From Altererythrobacter xiamenensis (GTDB lineage: Bacteria; Pseudomonadota; Alphaproteobacteria; Sphingomonadales; Sphingomonadaceae), in contig NZ_FXWG01000002.1 of NCBI RefSeq assembly GCF_900177715.1, forward strand, positions 124,001 to 188,000: a DNA stretch of 64,000 bases. Reading direction: 5' to 3'. A program made the position numbers and the translations under genes. The stretch's first letter is position 1. The number at the start of each line of letters is the position of its first letter. Positions 56,148 to 64,000 of the stretch are shown here, piece after piece. The notes under the pieces were generated by a model. That model was given only the letters and a program-made list of their open reading frames with translations, did no database searches and was not told the origin of the DNA.

Positions 56148-56960
56148 ATGAAAATCGCCACTTTCAACATCAACGGGATCAAGGCCCGCCTCCCTCGGCT
56201 CAAGGAATGGCTCGAGGAAACGCGCCCGACCGTCGCCTGCCTTCAGGAAATCAAGAGCCAGGATGATGGCTTTCCCGGTAGCGAGCTCGAAGATCTCGGC
56301 TACCACGTGCTGACGCACGGTCAGAAGGCCTTCAACGGCGTCGCGATCCTTGTCGACAAGAACGCCGGATACTCGGCGCCGGTCGAGGTCCAGCGGGGGC
56401 TGGGCATTGATGGTCCCAAGGATGGCGAGGGCGAGCAGGCGCGCTATCTCGAAATCGATGTCGCCAAAGAGGGCGAGAGGCCGACCCGGATCGTGTGCAT
56501 CTACCTTCCCAATGGTAATCCGCATCCCGGGCCCAAGTTCGATTACAAGCTCGCCTGGATGGAGAAACTGCGCGCGCGAATGGGCGAAATCTGGTCGAGC
56601 GAAGTACCCGCTGCGGTCCTCGGCGATTTCAACGTCATTCCGCACGATGACGACGTCTGGTCACCCAAGGCGATGGCGAAGGACGCCCTGATGCAGCCCG
56701 AAAGCCGCGATGCCTATTTCCGGCTACTCGCCGATGGCTGGACCGATGCGGTGCGCACGCTCAACCCGCGCGGCGGCGTCTGGACCTATTGGGATTACCA
56801 GGCGGGCGCGTGGCAGCGCGATCATGGCTTCCGCATCGATCATATCCTGCTCACGCCGGAACTGGCCGACCGGCTGGAGGCCGTCGGCGTCGACCGCGAA
56901 CACCGCGGACGTGAGAAGGCGAGCGACCACACACCCGTCTGGGCGCGTCTACGCGACTAG
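56148..56960 (+). CDS. xth: Exodeoxyribonuclease III
   Basis: 270 aa. It begins MKIATFNINGIKARLPRLKEWL with the metal-binding E in CLQEIKSQDD, then YLPNGNPHPGPKFDYKL, VLGDFNVIPHDDDVW with the catalytic Asp/Asn pair, and ends with the HxD-type FRIDHILLTPEL and SDHTPVWARL. It cleaves abasic sites and 3' ends in DNA repair. No nearby partner. Confidence 0.96.
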   Translation: MKIATFNINGIKARLPRLKEWLEETRPTVACLQEIKSQDDGFPGSELEDLGYHVLTHGQKAFNGVAILVDKNAGYSAPVEVQRGLGIDGPKDGEGEQARYLEIDVAKEGERPTRIVCIYLPNGNPHPGPKFDYKLAWMEKLRARMGEIWSSEVPAAVLGDFNVIPHDDDVWSPKAMAKDALMQPESRDAYFRLLADGWTDAVRTLNPRGGVWTYWDYQAGAWQRDHGFRIDHILLTPELADRLEAVGVDREHRGREKASDHTPVWARLRD

Positions 56961-56980
56961 GTCTTATCTGAACGGAAAAC

Positions 56981-57069
56981 GGGCGGGGTTCTACCCCCGC
57001 CCACAAGCGCGACCGCGCGCCGGCCGGTTAGGCCGAAAGCCAAGCGGCCCGGATGGGCCGCGCCGGCGC
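56981..57069. other. Structured spacer between xth and the SleB gene
   Basis: A hairpin GGGCGGGG-TTCTAC-CCCCGCCC at 56981-57002 is followed, on the minus strand, by GTTTT and is a likely terminator for the SleB gene. A second set nests GCGCCGGC / GCCGGCGC (57017-57024 and 57062-57069) around CGGCCC-GGAT-GGGCCG (57045-57060). Both sets lie directly after the SleB stop codon. Confidence 0.6.
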
Positions 57070-57075
57070 TTGAGG

Positions 57076-57741
57076 TCACCTATAGAAAATGTGCGTGTTG
57101 ATGGTCGCGCGGGCGACCTTCTTGCGGCTCCAGCTCGGGCGCACGTATTTCGCATGGAAATAGAGCGAATCCCCGGCCTCGCTGTCCCACTGGCCTTCGT
57201 GCGCGATGCGCGCGATGGCCTTGGCGCGCTTCCATGCGTTGGAGCCGGTCCGGATCCGCGGCATCGAGCCGTTCTTCACGAACGAGAATTGCGCGCGCTG
57301 ATACACGACACCGCAATAGCTCGAAGGGAAGCGCGCACTTTCAGCGCGATTAATGACGACCTGCGCAACGGCGAGCTGTCCGTCGAGCGGTTCGCCGCGT
57401 GATTCAAAATAGACCGCTCCGGCAAGGCACTGCATTTCCTCGCTCAGCGAAAAACCCTTGTCGGTTTTTGCGACGAGCTCGTGCAGCGATGCCGCCGAGG
57501 CGATTTCGGTCTGGAGTTCTTCAGCGGCCTCTTCGGGCACCTGCTGGACGACTTCTTCGGCGACGAAGACCGGCATCGTCTCTTCAGAGACTGCCGCTTC
57601 GGCATTGCCCGCATTTTCCGCCAGGATCGATTCAACGTCGGAATCCTGGGCGAAGGCGCCGGAAGTCTCGGCGCTTGCAAAAGTCAGACTGGTGGCTGCG
57701 ATCAATGCAGCCGCACTCAAACTATGGGTCTTACGACTCAT
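57076..57741 (-). CDS. SleB/CwlJ-type cell wall hydrolase
   Basis: 221 aa. A signal peptide (MSRKTHSLSAAALIAATSLTFASA) and a low-complexity Glu-rich linker (about residues 30-85) precede a C-terminal hydrolase_2 domain: CLAGAVYFESRGEPLDGQLAVAQVVINRAES in parts, with the catalytic glutamate in YFESRGE, then FSFVKNGSMP and YVRPSWSRKKVARATIN. It cuts peptidoglycan, perhaps during growth or division. Confidence 0.88.
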   Translation of the reverse strand: MSRKTHSLSAAALIAATSLTFASAETSGAFAQDSDVESILAENAGNAEAAVSEETMPVFVAEEVVQQVPEEAAEELQTEIASAASLHELVAKTDKGFSLSEEMQCLAGAVYFESRGEPLDGQLAVAQVVINRAESARFPSSYCGVVYQRAQFSFVKNGSMPRIRTGSNAWKRAKAIARIAHEGQWDSEAGDSLYFHAKYVRPSWSRKKVARATINTHIFYR

Positions 57742-57916
57742 ATTCCCGTCACATTCGTGCGGTGGACGAGCCCTGACGCAGGCTGGGACCTGTTTCGCGT
57801 TATTTGCGTTTGAGAGGTGGGTCCAAGTTAAGGCCTGCCGGCCGCCCCCCGTCTGCGTGCTTGCTCGTGGGCCTTATTGCCGCACGTGCCGCCTGCGCAC
57901 CTGGAAGCTGGCGGGC

Positions 57917-57944
57917 CAAATAGTCTGCCGGGCGTAATGGTCAA
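57917..57944 (-). promoter_or_regulatory. Candidate promoter in the SleB upstream spacer
   Basis: TTGACC (minus strand, 57939-57944) and TATTTG (57917-57922) are 16 bp apart. It would give a leader of about 170 nt for the SleB gene. TTAACTTG occurs twice nearby (about 57941-57950 and about 57819-57830). The -10 box is weak. Confidence 0.3.
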
Positions 57945-57945
57945 G

Positions 57946-58281
57946 TTAACGCGCGATAGATGCGATGAACCGTTCTGGATCCGCGATGTCTGCCTCAATC
58001 ACCCAGATATCGGGGTCCTGCGACGTACGTCGCGCGACGTACTCGGATAATTCCGTTGGATTTTCAGGGTTTTGCCGCTTTGCAGCAATAAACGGTCGCG
58101 ACCCGTCCAACTGGGGCATTCTTTCGTAAAGTGTAACCGGTTCACCACGATAGATGGTTAAGATCAGAATGGTCCCGGCATCGCGTTCGCCCTTGTGCAG
58201 GACGCTGGCAAAGCCGCCTTGCGAGTCCACGATTCGGATTAGGCCCGCCACTTCGAGGTGCGCGGGAAGCCGATCGTCCAC
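57946..58281 (-). CDS. DUF1491 family protein
   Basis: 111 aa, small and soluble. The family blocks are LPAHLEVAGLIRIVDSQGG, KGERDAGTILILTIYRGE, YERMPQLDGSRPF and the C-terminal RRTSQDPDIWVIEADIADPERFI. The function is unknown; the family is alphaproteobacterial. It lies 2 nt after the thioesterase gene stop, so it is probably the distal gene of a ptsN-thioesterase-DUF1491 transcript. Confidence 0.88.
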   Translation of the reverse strand: MDDRLPAHLEVAGLIRIVDSQGGFASVLHKGERDAGTILILTIYRGEPVTLYERMPQLDGSRPFIAAKRQNPENPTELSEYVARRTSQDPDIWVIEADIADPERFIASIAR

Positions 58282-58283
58282 CC

Positions 58284-58769
58284 TTACGCCTCGCCGGGCG
58301 AGTAACCCGGTAGGCTTGAAAGCGGGATGCGCGATTTCATGAAGGTGCCTGTGCCGCGACCGATCTCGTCGCCCTCCTCATCCACCAGCCGCGATTCCGC
58401 CACGAACACGCGCCGGCGCCCGCTTACCCAGCGCCCCTCGGCGATGACTGTGCCGCTCTTGATCGGCTTGGTAAAATGGAGGTTGAAGCTGGTGGTCAGC
58501 AGGAAACGGTCCGTCACCAGCGTATTTGCGGCGTAGAAGGCCGCATCGTCGAGCATCTTGAAATAGATCGTGCCGTGCGCGGCGCCCGCGGCGTGATAGC
58601 AGCTCTCGTCGACCTCGAAGGTGACGCGGGAGCGACCCTCGCGCAGTACTGCAAGTTTCGAGACGAACTGGTTGTTGACCGGCGCGGAATCATAGAGTCG
58701 CTCCAGCGCGCGGAAGTGGAGTTCGGCTCCCGCCGCGTCCTCGGCGATATTGTTGCCGTCAGGCGGCAT
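58284..58769 (-). CDS. Hotdog-fold thioesterase (PaaI-like)
   Basis: 161 aa from the ATG giving MPPDGNNIAED. The hotdog pattern is present: YHAAGAAHGTIYFKMLDDAAFYAANTL with the central helix and the HG pair, then SFNLHFTKPIKSGTVIAEGRWV in parts and VAESRLVDEEGDEIGRGTGTF. It would hydrolyse acyl-CoA or aryl-CoA thioesters. The start overlaps the ptsN stop by 11 nt. Confidence 0.87.
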   Translation of the reverse strand: MPPDGNNIAEDAAGAELHFRALERLYDSAPVNNQFVSKLAVLREGRSRVTFEVDESCYHAAGAAHGTIYFKMLDDAAFYAANTLVTDRFLLTTSFNLHFTKPIKSGTVIAEGRWVSGRRRVFVAESRLVDEEGDEIGRGTGTFMKSRIPLSSLPGYSPGEA

Positions 58770-59220
58770 CACGTTCGAGCTGATTGCTGAGCAGGGCGAA
58801 CAGGGCCTCCCCATCCGGCGCGTCGGCCAGAGCCTGGTGCATAGCATCATCCCGGACCAGCCGGGACAAGGCGGCCAGGGCATGAAGGTGCGTCGCGCCG
58901 GCATTCTCGGGCGACAACATGCCGAAAACGACATCGACCGGCATGCCGTCTGCGGCATCGAATTCAACCGGCGCATCCAGCTTCAGCACAACCACGGTCG
59001 GGCGATTGACCGCCTTGGAGCGCGCATGCGGGATCGCGACGCCGCGACCAAACCCAGTCGAGCCAAGCGCCTCGCGCTCTTCGAGGCCGTCCAGCGCGGC
59101 GTTCGCGTCGAGCCCGTATCGCTCTGCAAACAGCTGCGCGATCCGTTCGAGAACCTGCTGCTTGTTTTCCAGACGCGCGGTCGCGACCGCTTCGGGAAGC
59201 AATTTGAAACTAACGCTCAT
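58759..59220 (-). CDS. ptsN: PTS IIA-like nitrogen regulatory protein
   Basis: 153 aa. The phospho-acceptor is His65 in GRGVAIPHARS, the standard EIIA(Ntr) site. Flanking blocks are LLPEAVATARLENKQQVLERIA and VDVVFGMLSPENAGATHLHALA. It regulates transporters and stress responses through phosphorylation. It lies downstream of hpf in the usual hpf-ptsN order. Confidence 0.93.
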   Translation of the reverse strand: MSVSFKLLPEAVATARLENKQQVLERIAQLFAERYGLDANAALDGLEEREALGSTGFGRGVAIPHARSKAVNRPTVVVLKLDAPVEFDAADGMPVDVVFGMLSPENAGATHLHALAALSRLVRDDAMHQALADAPDGEALFALLSNQLERDAA

Positions 59221-59350
59221 CTCTATCTTGTTTCGATTTCAATCCAGCTTGGTGCGACCGGCAATGGCGGGCAAGCCGCTGAAAGCAGCGCTTTTCAAGC
59301 CCGATGCCTTGTGGTGCCCCCGTTTCGGGTCCGTCCAAAGACCCGAGGCG

Positions 59351-59920
59351 TTATTTCGGTTCGACCCATCCGATCGAGCCATCAGCGCGGCGATAAACCA
59401 TATTATGCCGCTGAGTGCCAGCATTTTTGAAAAACAGCGCCGGCGTGTCGCGCAGATCAAGCATCATTACGGCGTCCGCGACCGAATATTCGGGGATGTC
59501 GGTCTTGGTTTCAGCGATGATCGGAGGTGCATCGGTCGCTTCGCTTTCCTCCTCGCTTTCCTCTGTCGGCGCAAAAATCACATAGGCAGCCTCTTCTTCA
59601 CGCATGGCGTGCTGCGCCTGCTCATGCCGATCCTTGAGCCGCCGCTTGTAGCGCCGCAGCTGCTTGTCGATCTTCTCCGCTGCCGCATCGAGCGCCTGGT
59701 GCGCATCCTGCGCCTGGCCTTGCGCCTTCAGGATCAGGCCTTGCATCACGTGGGTCACGATGTCGCAACTGAATGCTCCGGCCGGCGCCTTGCCGAACGT
59801 GACGTGCGACGAAATCGCGCGATCGAAGTACTTGTCGACGATACCCCCCAGTCGCTCGTTGACATGTTCGCGCAATGCATCGCCGGTTTCCATCTGATGG
59901 CCTGAGACGCGGATATCCAT
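59351..59920 (-). CDS. hpf: Ribosome hibernation promoting factor, long form
   Basis: 189 aa. The N-terminal S30AE domain starts MDIRVSGHQMETGDALREHV and has the KIDKQLRRYKRRLKDRH basic helix. After an acidic linker (EESEEESEATD) the C-terminal dimerisation domain YSVADAVMMLDLRDTPALFF and HNMVYRRADGSIGWVEP is complete. The long form dimerises ribosomes into inactive 100S particles in stationary phase. It sits upstream of ptsN. Confidence 0.94.
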   Translation of the reverse strand: MDIRVSGHQMETGDALREHVNERLGGIVDKYFDRAISSHVTFGKAPAGAFSCDIVTHVMQGLILKAQGQAQDAHQALDAAAEKIDKQLRRYKRRLKDRHEQAQHAMREEEAAYVIFAPTEESEEESEATDAPPIIAETKTDIPEYSVADAVMMLDLRDTPALFFKNAGTQRHNMVYRRADGSIGWVEPK

Positions 59921-59977
59921 GGGGGACTATCTCCTTTTCATATCTTGCCGGTGGCCCAAAAACCGCCACCGGTGGGA

Positions 59978-60679
59978 TCAACTCACCCAGACCGCCTTCT
60001 CGATCGTCTCGATAAAAGCCTGGTGCCGGGCAAGTTCGGCTTCGCTCGCAGCATGCGGACGCGGCTCCCGCCGCTTTCCGGTCGCGCGGGCGAGAATGGT
60101 TTCCTTGGCACCGTCACGTCGTGCGTCGGTCTCGGCCGCCTGTTCGGCAGCGAGTTCGAGGCCGATCTGGCGGCCGCCGGTCAGTTCGACATAGACCTGC
60201 GCCAGCAATTCGGCGTCGAGCAGTGCGCCGTGCTTCACACGGTGGCTGCGATCGACCCCGTAACGGGTGCAGAGCGCGTCGAGCGACAGCTTCGCGCCCG
60301 GATGCTTCTTGCGCGCAATCGCAACCGTATCGACCATGCGGCTGGTGCACACCGGTGCCAGTGCGGCGATTTCCAGTTCGGCATTGAGGAAGCCGAAATC
60401 GAAACCCGCATTGTGCGCGACGAGCGGCGCATCGCCGATGAAAGCCAGCAAATCGGCAGCGACGTCGGCAAACAGCGGCTTGTCTGCCAGGAAGGCGCTG
60501 GAAAGGCCGTGGACGGCTTCTGCACCGGCCGGCATATCGCGCTGGGGATTGAAATAGGCGTGGAAGCTTTCGCCCGTGGCGACGCGATTGACCATTTCGA
60601 TACACCCGATTTCGACCATCCGGTCCCCTGTCTTGGGGTCAAGGCCGGTGGTTTCGGTGTCGAAAACAATCTCGCGCAT
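59978..60679 (-). CDS. dnaQ: DNA polymerase III epsilon subunit
   Basis: 233 aa. The 3'-5' exonuclease motifs are clear: Exo[25 protein letters not shown] (in parts), Exo[18 protein letters not shown], and Exo[22 protein letters not shown] with HGALLDA. It proofreads during chromosome replication. The basic C-terminal tail binds the polymerase alpha subunit. Its position beside coaE matches Caulobacter. Confidence 0.95.
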   Translation of the reverse strand: MREIVFDTETTGLDPKTGDRMVEIGCIEMVNRVATGESFHAYFNPQRDMPAGAEAVHGLSSAFLADKPLFADVAADLLAFIGDAPLVAHNAGFDFGFLNAELEIAALAPVCTSRMVDTVAIARKKHPGAKLSLDALCTRYGVDRSHRVKHGALLDAELLAQVYVELTGGRQIGLELAAEQAAETDARRDGAKETILARATGKRREPRPHAASEAELARHQAFIETIEKAVWVS

Positions 60680-60729
60680 TGGAACTCATATCGGCCTTCA
60701 AACCCCGCGAGGCAAGAGGCTTCGCACAG

Positions 60730-61335
60730 CTATTTGGCCCGATTACGATCCTTTAGCTGCGCGATCAGCGCGATAACGTCAGCTTCTGTTCCTGCAAGCG
60801 ATTGGCCGGTGTCGATAACGTAATCCGCACGCGCGCGCTTTTCCGCATCGGGCACCTGAATCGAAAGGATATGCGCGAACTTCTCGGGCGTCATTCCTTC
60901 GCGGGCGAGCACGCGCTTGCGCTGCACCTCGGGCGGAGCCGAAACGACGACGACGGAATCGACGCGCTTGTCGCCGCCGCCTTCGAACAGCAGCGGGATG
61001 TCGAATACGATCATCGGCGCGCCGGCATGTTCGAGCAGGAAGAGCTCGCGCTTTCGCCCGACCGCAGGATGGACGATCGCCTCGAGCCGGGCGAGCGCAT
61101 CCTTGTCACCGAAAACTTGCGCGCCCAGTTCATCGCGCTTCACTCCTTCGGGTCCAGTCGAACCGGGGAAGGCTTCCTCGATGGCGGGCACCAGTTCGCC
61201 GCCCGGTCCCTGCATTTTGCGGACCTCTGCATCGGCATCGAAGACCGGAACGCCTGAACGCTCGAACATCTCGGCCACGGTCGATTTTCCCATGCCGATC
61301 GAACCGGTGAGGCCGATAATGAGGGGATGGCTCAT
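60730..61335 (-). CDS. coaE: Dephospho-CoA kinase
   Basis: 201 aa. The start is [19 protein letters not shown] with a complete P-loop GSIGMGKST. It phosphorylates dephospho-CoA in the last step of coenzyme A synthesis. Other marks are VFDADAEVRKMQGPGG, HPAVGRKRELFL, IVFDIPLLFEGGGDKRVD and RARADYVIDTG. The start overlaps the aroE stop by 4 bp. Confidence 0.95.
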   Translation of the reverse strand: MSHPLIIGLTGSIGMGKSTVAEMFERSGVPVFDADAEVRKMQGPGGELVPAIEEAFPGSTGPEGVKRDELGAQVFGDKDALARLEAIVHPAVGRKRELFLLEHAGAPMIVFDIPLLFEGGGDKRVDSVVVVSAPPEVQRKRVLAREGMTPEKFAHILSIQVPDAEKRARADYVIDTGQSLAGTEADVIALIAQLKDRNRAK

Positions 61336-62189
61336 TGAGTGATGATCTCCCGCAGTTCGGCATCGCAATCGCGTGGTGGGCGCTCACCGAAAAACAATTC
61401 GAAGGCATGCGCCGCCTGCCCAATCAGCATGGAGAGCCCGTCGATCGTCCGGTGACCCGCATCGCGCGCATTCCTGAGAAACTCGGTTTCGAGCGGGTCG
61501 GTGACGATGTCATAGGCAATCGCCCCCGGGGGCGCATGGCTCCAGTCGAATTGCAGCGGCGGCTGGCCGCGCATGCCCAACGGCGATGCGTTGACGATAA
61601 GATCGCAGCAGCCTTCTCGGTCGTCGAAGGCGAAATCGGTCGGATCGGCAAAATGCGCGAGATCGATCGCGTGATGCTCGCCATCAGGTGCAAGTTCGTC
61701 GAGAAGTACACGCGCCTTGTCTGGATTGCGGCCCGCGAGGACAATAGTGAACCCGTGTCCCACTAGGGCAGTTACGATCGCCCGCGCCGCGCCACCAGTG
61801 CCGAGGATGCGCGCCATGCGGAAATAGTGCTCTCCGCTGAGTTGGTCGCGCAATGGCTCGAGAAAACCATTGGCATCGGTGTTGGTGCCGGCAAGCGCGC
61901 CGCCCGATGCAGGATAGATCGTGTTTACCGCGCCGATCGCATCGGCGGGTGCTTCGATCCTTTCGAGCAGCGGCATCACCGCCTGCTTGTGCGGCATGGT
62001 GACGTTGGAGCCGTGCCAGTCGGGATCTGCGCGGCGCTCGGCAAGGTAATCGGCCAGCCCGTCGCGAGTAACGTGGCACGCGCGATACTCGGCATCGATA
62101 CCCAGCTTGCCGAGCCAGAAATTATGGATCGCCGGCGACTTCGACTGTGCGATGGGATCGCCGATCACTTCGGCATAGGGTTTGCTCAC
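61332..62189 (-). CDS. aroE: Shikimate dehydrogenase
   Basis: 285 aa from the GTG at 62189, which overlaps the maf stop. Substrate-binding and NADP motifs are present: [61 protein letters not shown] and NASPLGMRG. It reduces 3-dehydroshikimate in aromatic amino acid synthesis. The upstream in-frame extension is not part of the gene. Confidence 0.95.
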   Translation of the reverse strand: MSKPYAEVIGDPIAQSKSPAIHNFWLGKLGIDAEYRACHVTRDGLADYLAERRADPDWHGSNVTMPHKQAVMPLLERIEAPADAIGAVNTIYPASGGALAGTNTDANGFLEPLRDQLSGEHYFRMARILGTGGAARAIVTALVGHGFTIVLAGRNPDKARVLLDELAPDGEHHAIDLAHFADPTDFAFDDREGCCDLIVNASPLGMRGQPPLQFDWSHAPPGAIAYDIVTDPLETEFLRNARDAGHRTIDGLSMLIGQAAHAFELFFGERPPRDCDAELREIITQ

Positions 62190-62773
62190 GAGGGCAGCTC
62201 CCCCAACTCGCGTAGCGCGCCGAGAACACTTAACAGCGGCATTCCGAGAACGGTGAACTGGTCGCCTTCGATCATGTCGAAGAGCTGGACGCCCATGGCC
62301 TCGATGCGGAAGACTCCGACGCAATAGGAAACCTCCGGCCACTCGGCCTCGAGGTAATACTCGATGAAATCGTCAGAGATTTCGCGCACATGGAGCCGGG
62401 CGAGGGACGGCGCGCTCCATTCGCAAGTCTTGCCGCGCACCAGCGCCGCCGCGCTATGCAATTCCATTACCTTGCCGGAAAAGAAGCGCAAATGTTCGGC
62501 GGCCTGCTCGCGGCTTTCAGGTTTGTCGAAACGGCGACCATCGCACACGACGAGGCTATCGCTGCCGAGGACCAACCGTTCGGGATGGGCGGTGGCGACG
62601 GCTGCCGCCTTGGCGACGCTCAAGGCTTCGGCCACTTCGCCGGGAGTGCAATCGACGAGCCCTTCCTCGACAGCACGCTCGTCGATTTGCGCCGGGATCG
62701 CTTCATATTGCACCCCCGCGGCATCCAGCATCGCGCGGCGCGATTGCGACTTGGACGCAAGGATCAGGCTCAT
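62186..62773 (-). CDS. maf: Maf family nucleoside triphosphate pyrophosphatase
   Basis: 195 aa. The Maf start [21 protein letters not shown] and the [18 protein letters not shown] segment are canonical. It hydrolyses (often non-canonical) nucleotides; the family was first tied to septum formation. Both ends overlap neighbours (ppsR and aroE) by 4 bp. Confidence 0.93.
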   Translation of the reverse strand: MSLILASKSQSRRAMLDAAGVQYEAIPAQIDERAVEEGLVDCTPGEVAEALSVAKAAAVATAHPERLVLGSDSLVVCDGRRFDKPESREQAAEHLRFFSGKVMELHSAAALVRGKTCEWSAPSLARLHVREISDDFIEYYLEAEWPEVSYCVGVFRIEAMGVQLFDMIEGDQFTVLGMPLLSVLGALRELGELPS

Positions 62774-63606
62774 ACCGGCCCCAGGCCCGTTGCAGAGGGA
62801 TCCTCGCCTTCGCGGCGCTGGTTGAGCAGGCGGATCGCGGCGGCCGCGGTTTCCTCGATCGAGCGACGCGTAACGTCGATCACCGGCCACCCGTTGTCGG
62901 CGAACATGCGGCGGGCATATTTGACCTCTTCCTGCACGCTATCGTCATCGACATAGGCGGTTTCGGTATCCTCGTGCAGGCTCAGGAGCCGGTTGCGACG
63001 GATCTGAACCAGCCTTTGCGGCGCGGTGGTCAGGCCGATGACAAGCGGACGGCGGAGGCGAAACAGGGCATCGGGCGGCGGGCTTTCGACCACGATCGGG
63101 ATGTTCGCCGTCTTGTAGCCGCGGTTGGCGAGATAGATGCTGGTCGGCGTTTTCGAGGTGCGCGATACGCCTGCGAGCACGATATCGGCCTGCTCCCAGT
63201 TCTCCCAACCGACCCCATCATCATGCGCGATGGTGAACTGGATCGCTTCGACCCGGTCGAAATAGGCCTCGTCCATCAGGTGCTGGCGGCCCGGGCGGCC
63301 ATGCGCCTCCTGCCCGAGCTGCGCTTCCAGCGCCTCGGTCACCGCATCGAGCACCGGCACCGCCGGCAGGCCGAGCTGGCGGCAATGGTCCTCCAGCCGG
63401 GCGCGCGTTTCGGTGTTGACCAGCGTGAACATCACGAGGCCGGGATTATCCGCAAGGTCGGGCACGATCCGGTCGAGATGTTGGCGCGAGCGCACCATCG
63501 GCCAGAAATGGCGCGTCACCTGTGCATCCTCGAACTGCGCGAGCGCCGCCTTGGCAATCATCTCGAGCGTTTCGCCGGTTGAATCGGAGACAAGGTGAAG
63601 GTGCAT
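62770..63606 (-). CDS. ppsR: Pyruvate dikinase / PEP synthase regulatory protein
   Basis: 278 aa. The signature blocks are [42 protein letters not shown] (an ATP/ADP-binding loop), and [21 protein letters not shown]. The protein is both kinase and pyrophosphorylase for a threonine of pyruvate phosphate dikinase or PEP synthase. It is the first gene left of the presumed origin, as in Caulobacter. Confidence 0.94.
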   Translation of the reverse strand: MHLHLVSDSTGETLEMIAKAALAQFEDAQVTRHFWPMVRSRQHLDRIVPDLADNPGLVMFTLVNTETRARLEDHCRQLGLPAVPVLDAVTEALEAQLGQEAHGRPGRQHLMDEAYFDRVEAIQFTIAHDDGVGWENWEQADIVLAGVSRTSKTPTSIYLANRGYKTANIPIVVESPPPDALFRLRRPLVIGLTTAPQRLVQIRRNRLLSLHEDTETAYVDDDSVQEEVKYARRMFADNGWPVIDVTRRSIEETAAAAIRLLNQRREGEDPSATGLGPV

Positions 63607-63948
63607 GCGGTATGGTTTGCTCTTGCAGAGACCCGCCGCCGGGCCTGTGGACAGTTAGCGGCATAAACCACGGGAGAAACCTGCCGACAAGTTCGGGAAG
63701 AGTTTTGCTCCCCACTGCCAGCCGATTCTCACCGTCACCTGCCAACACAAGGGGGCGCTTTTCGACAGTCTGGGGAGACCGGGGAAAAGTTTGACTCGAC
63801 TCAAGAGTTGCGGCGATTCGGCGTCCAGCAAAACCCTGTTCATCGCCGGAGAAATCGGGCAGTGGACGCTTGTCCCCGATTTCCACAGGGCCAACAGACT
63901 CCATAATCCTTCTATAAATATACTTTTATTATTGATTGGACTCCTCGC
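63607..63948. other. Probable chromosomal replication origin (oriC)
   Basis: This 342-bp gap separates ppsR from hemE, the position of oriC in Caulobacter and relatives. Two near-consensus DnaA boxes (7 of 9 matches) lie at 63646-63654 (minus) and 63879-63887 (plus); TCCCCA weak-box-like sites lie at 63709-63714 and 63771-63776 (minus). An AT-rich tract at 63901-63938 could be the unwinding element and hemE promoter. GANTC sites occur at 63724, 63793, 63798, 63815, 63897 and 63939. Confidence 0.72.
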
Positions 63949-64000
63949 ATGCCTGGCCTCTTGCTAGACACATTGAATGGAAAACGCGCTGACAGGGTAC
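63949..64000 (+). CDS. hemE: Uroporphyrinogen decarboxylase, 5' end only
   Basis: The first 17 codons (MPGLLLDTLNGKRADRV) run to the window edge. They match the start expected for HemE, where a short LLLDxLxGK segment precedes the PIWLMRQAGRYLPEY motif. The frame continues open. Together with ppsR on the other side this fixes the origin neighbourhood. The assignment rests on few residues plus gene order. Confidence 0.75.
   Translation, partial: MPGLLLDTLNGKRADRV

Overview
The window is high-GC chromosomal DNA, tightly packed on both strands, with many 4-bp start/stop overlaps (ATGA or GTGA). Gene content and order point to an alphaproteobacterium of the Sphingomonadales, most likely Erythrobacteraceae (Erythrobacter, Qipengyuania or Altererythrobacter type). 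The main grounds are a Caulobacter-type origin neighbourhood (hemE / ppsR-maf-aroE-coaE-dnaQ), a complete SUF operon led by an Rrf2 regulator, a PopZ-family (DUF2497) gene beside tolC, a fused thiS-thiG, an alphaproteobacterial-type CtaA, and the small families DUF2093, DUF1491 and UrcA. The assignment is inference from gene content; there is no rRNA in the window.

Layout. 0.1-7.4 kb (+): a 674-aa acidic PAS-like protein of unknown role, an App1-type phosphatase, an esterase, and an envelope quality-control set (BepA-like M48 protease with TPRs, DsbA-like oxidoreductase, second M48 protease). 7.4-10.2 kb: an HD-domain protein and a LytS/LytTR two-component pair. 10.3-18 kb: nadC, RNase T2, tadA, rpmB, a phytase-like esterase, an xseA-DUF2093-M23 operon and purD; the xseA and purD start codons overlap in one CATG. 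18-22 kb: a cytochrome c, a PfkB adenosine kinase, an EI24 membrane protein, a lipoprotein and a protein with an internal duplication.

22-28.5 kb (-): a nine-gene suf operon (regulator, sufB, a DUF559 nuclease-like gene, a small membrane gene, sufC, sufD, sufS, sufT, sufA) behind a perfect inverted-repeat operator. 28.6-32.3 kb (-): two tandem AraC-type regulators and a DUF885 lipoprotein, preceded by a strong minus-strand terminator in a gene-free 318-bp stretch. 32.6-45.4 kb: pyrD, gamma-glutamyltransferase, acyl-CoA synthetase, a cupin lipoprotein, thiSG, a MerC-like gene with a candidate operator inside its promoter, an entericidin, ctaA-cutA, rplM-rpsI with terminator, a phosphoesterase, and UrcA.

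45.5-57.7 kb: a second LytS/LytTR pair, class I fumarase, a degenerate Pcm-like protein with tolC and popZ, an S9 peptidase with a ferredoxin, a CBS protein, erpA, xth and a SleB hydrolase, with two strongly structured intergenic spacers. 57.9-64 kb (-): DUF1491, a hotdog thioesterase, ptsN, hpf, dnaQ, coaE, aroE, maf and ppsR, then a 342-bp gap and the first 17 codons of hemE (+). That gap is the best candidate for the chromosomal replication origin: an AT-rich tract, imperfect DnaA boxes and six GANTC sites.

The window is mostly core and housekeeping DNA. I saw no prophage, insertion sequence, CRISPR array, tRNA or recognisable defence island. The least explained items are the 674-aa protein, the possible small RNA or attenuator near 32.4 kb, the long palindrome near 56.07 kb, the degenerate methyltransferase beside tolC, and the nuclease-like and membrane genes embedded in the suf operon.
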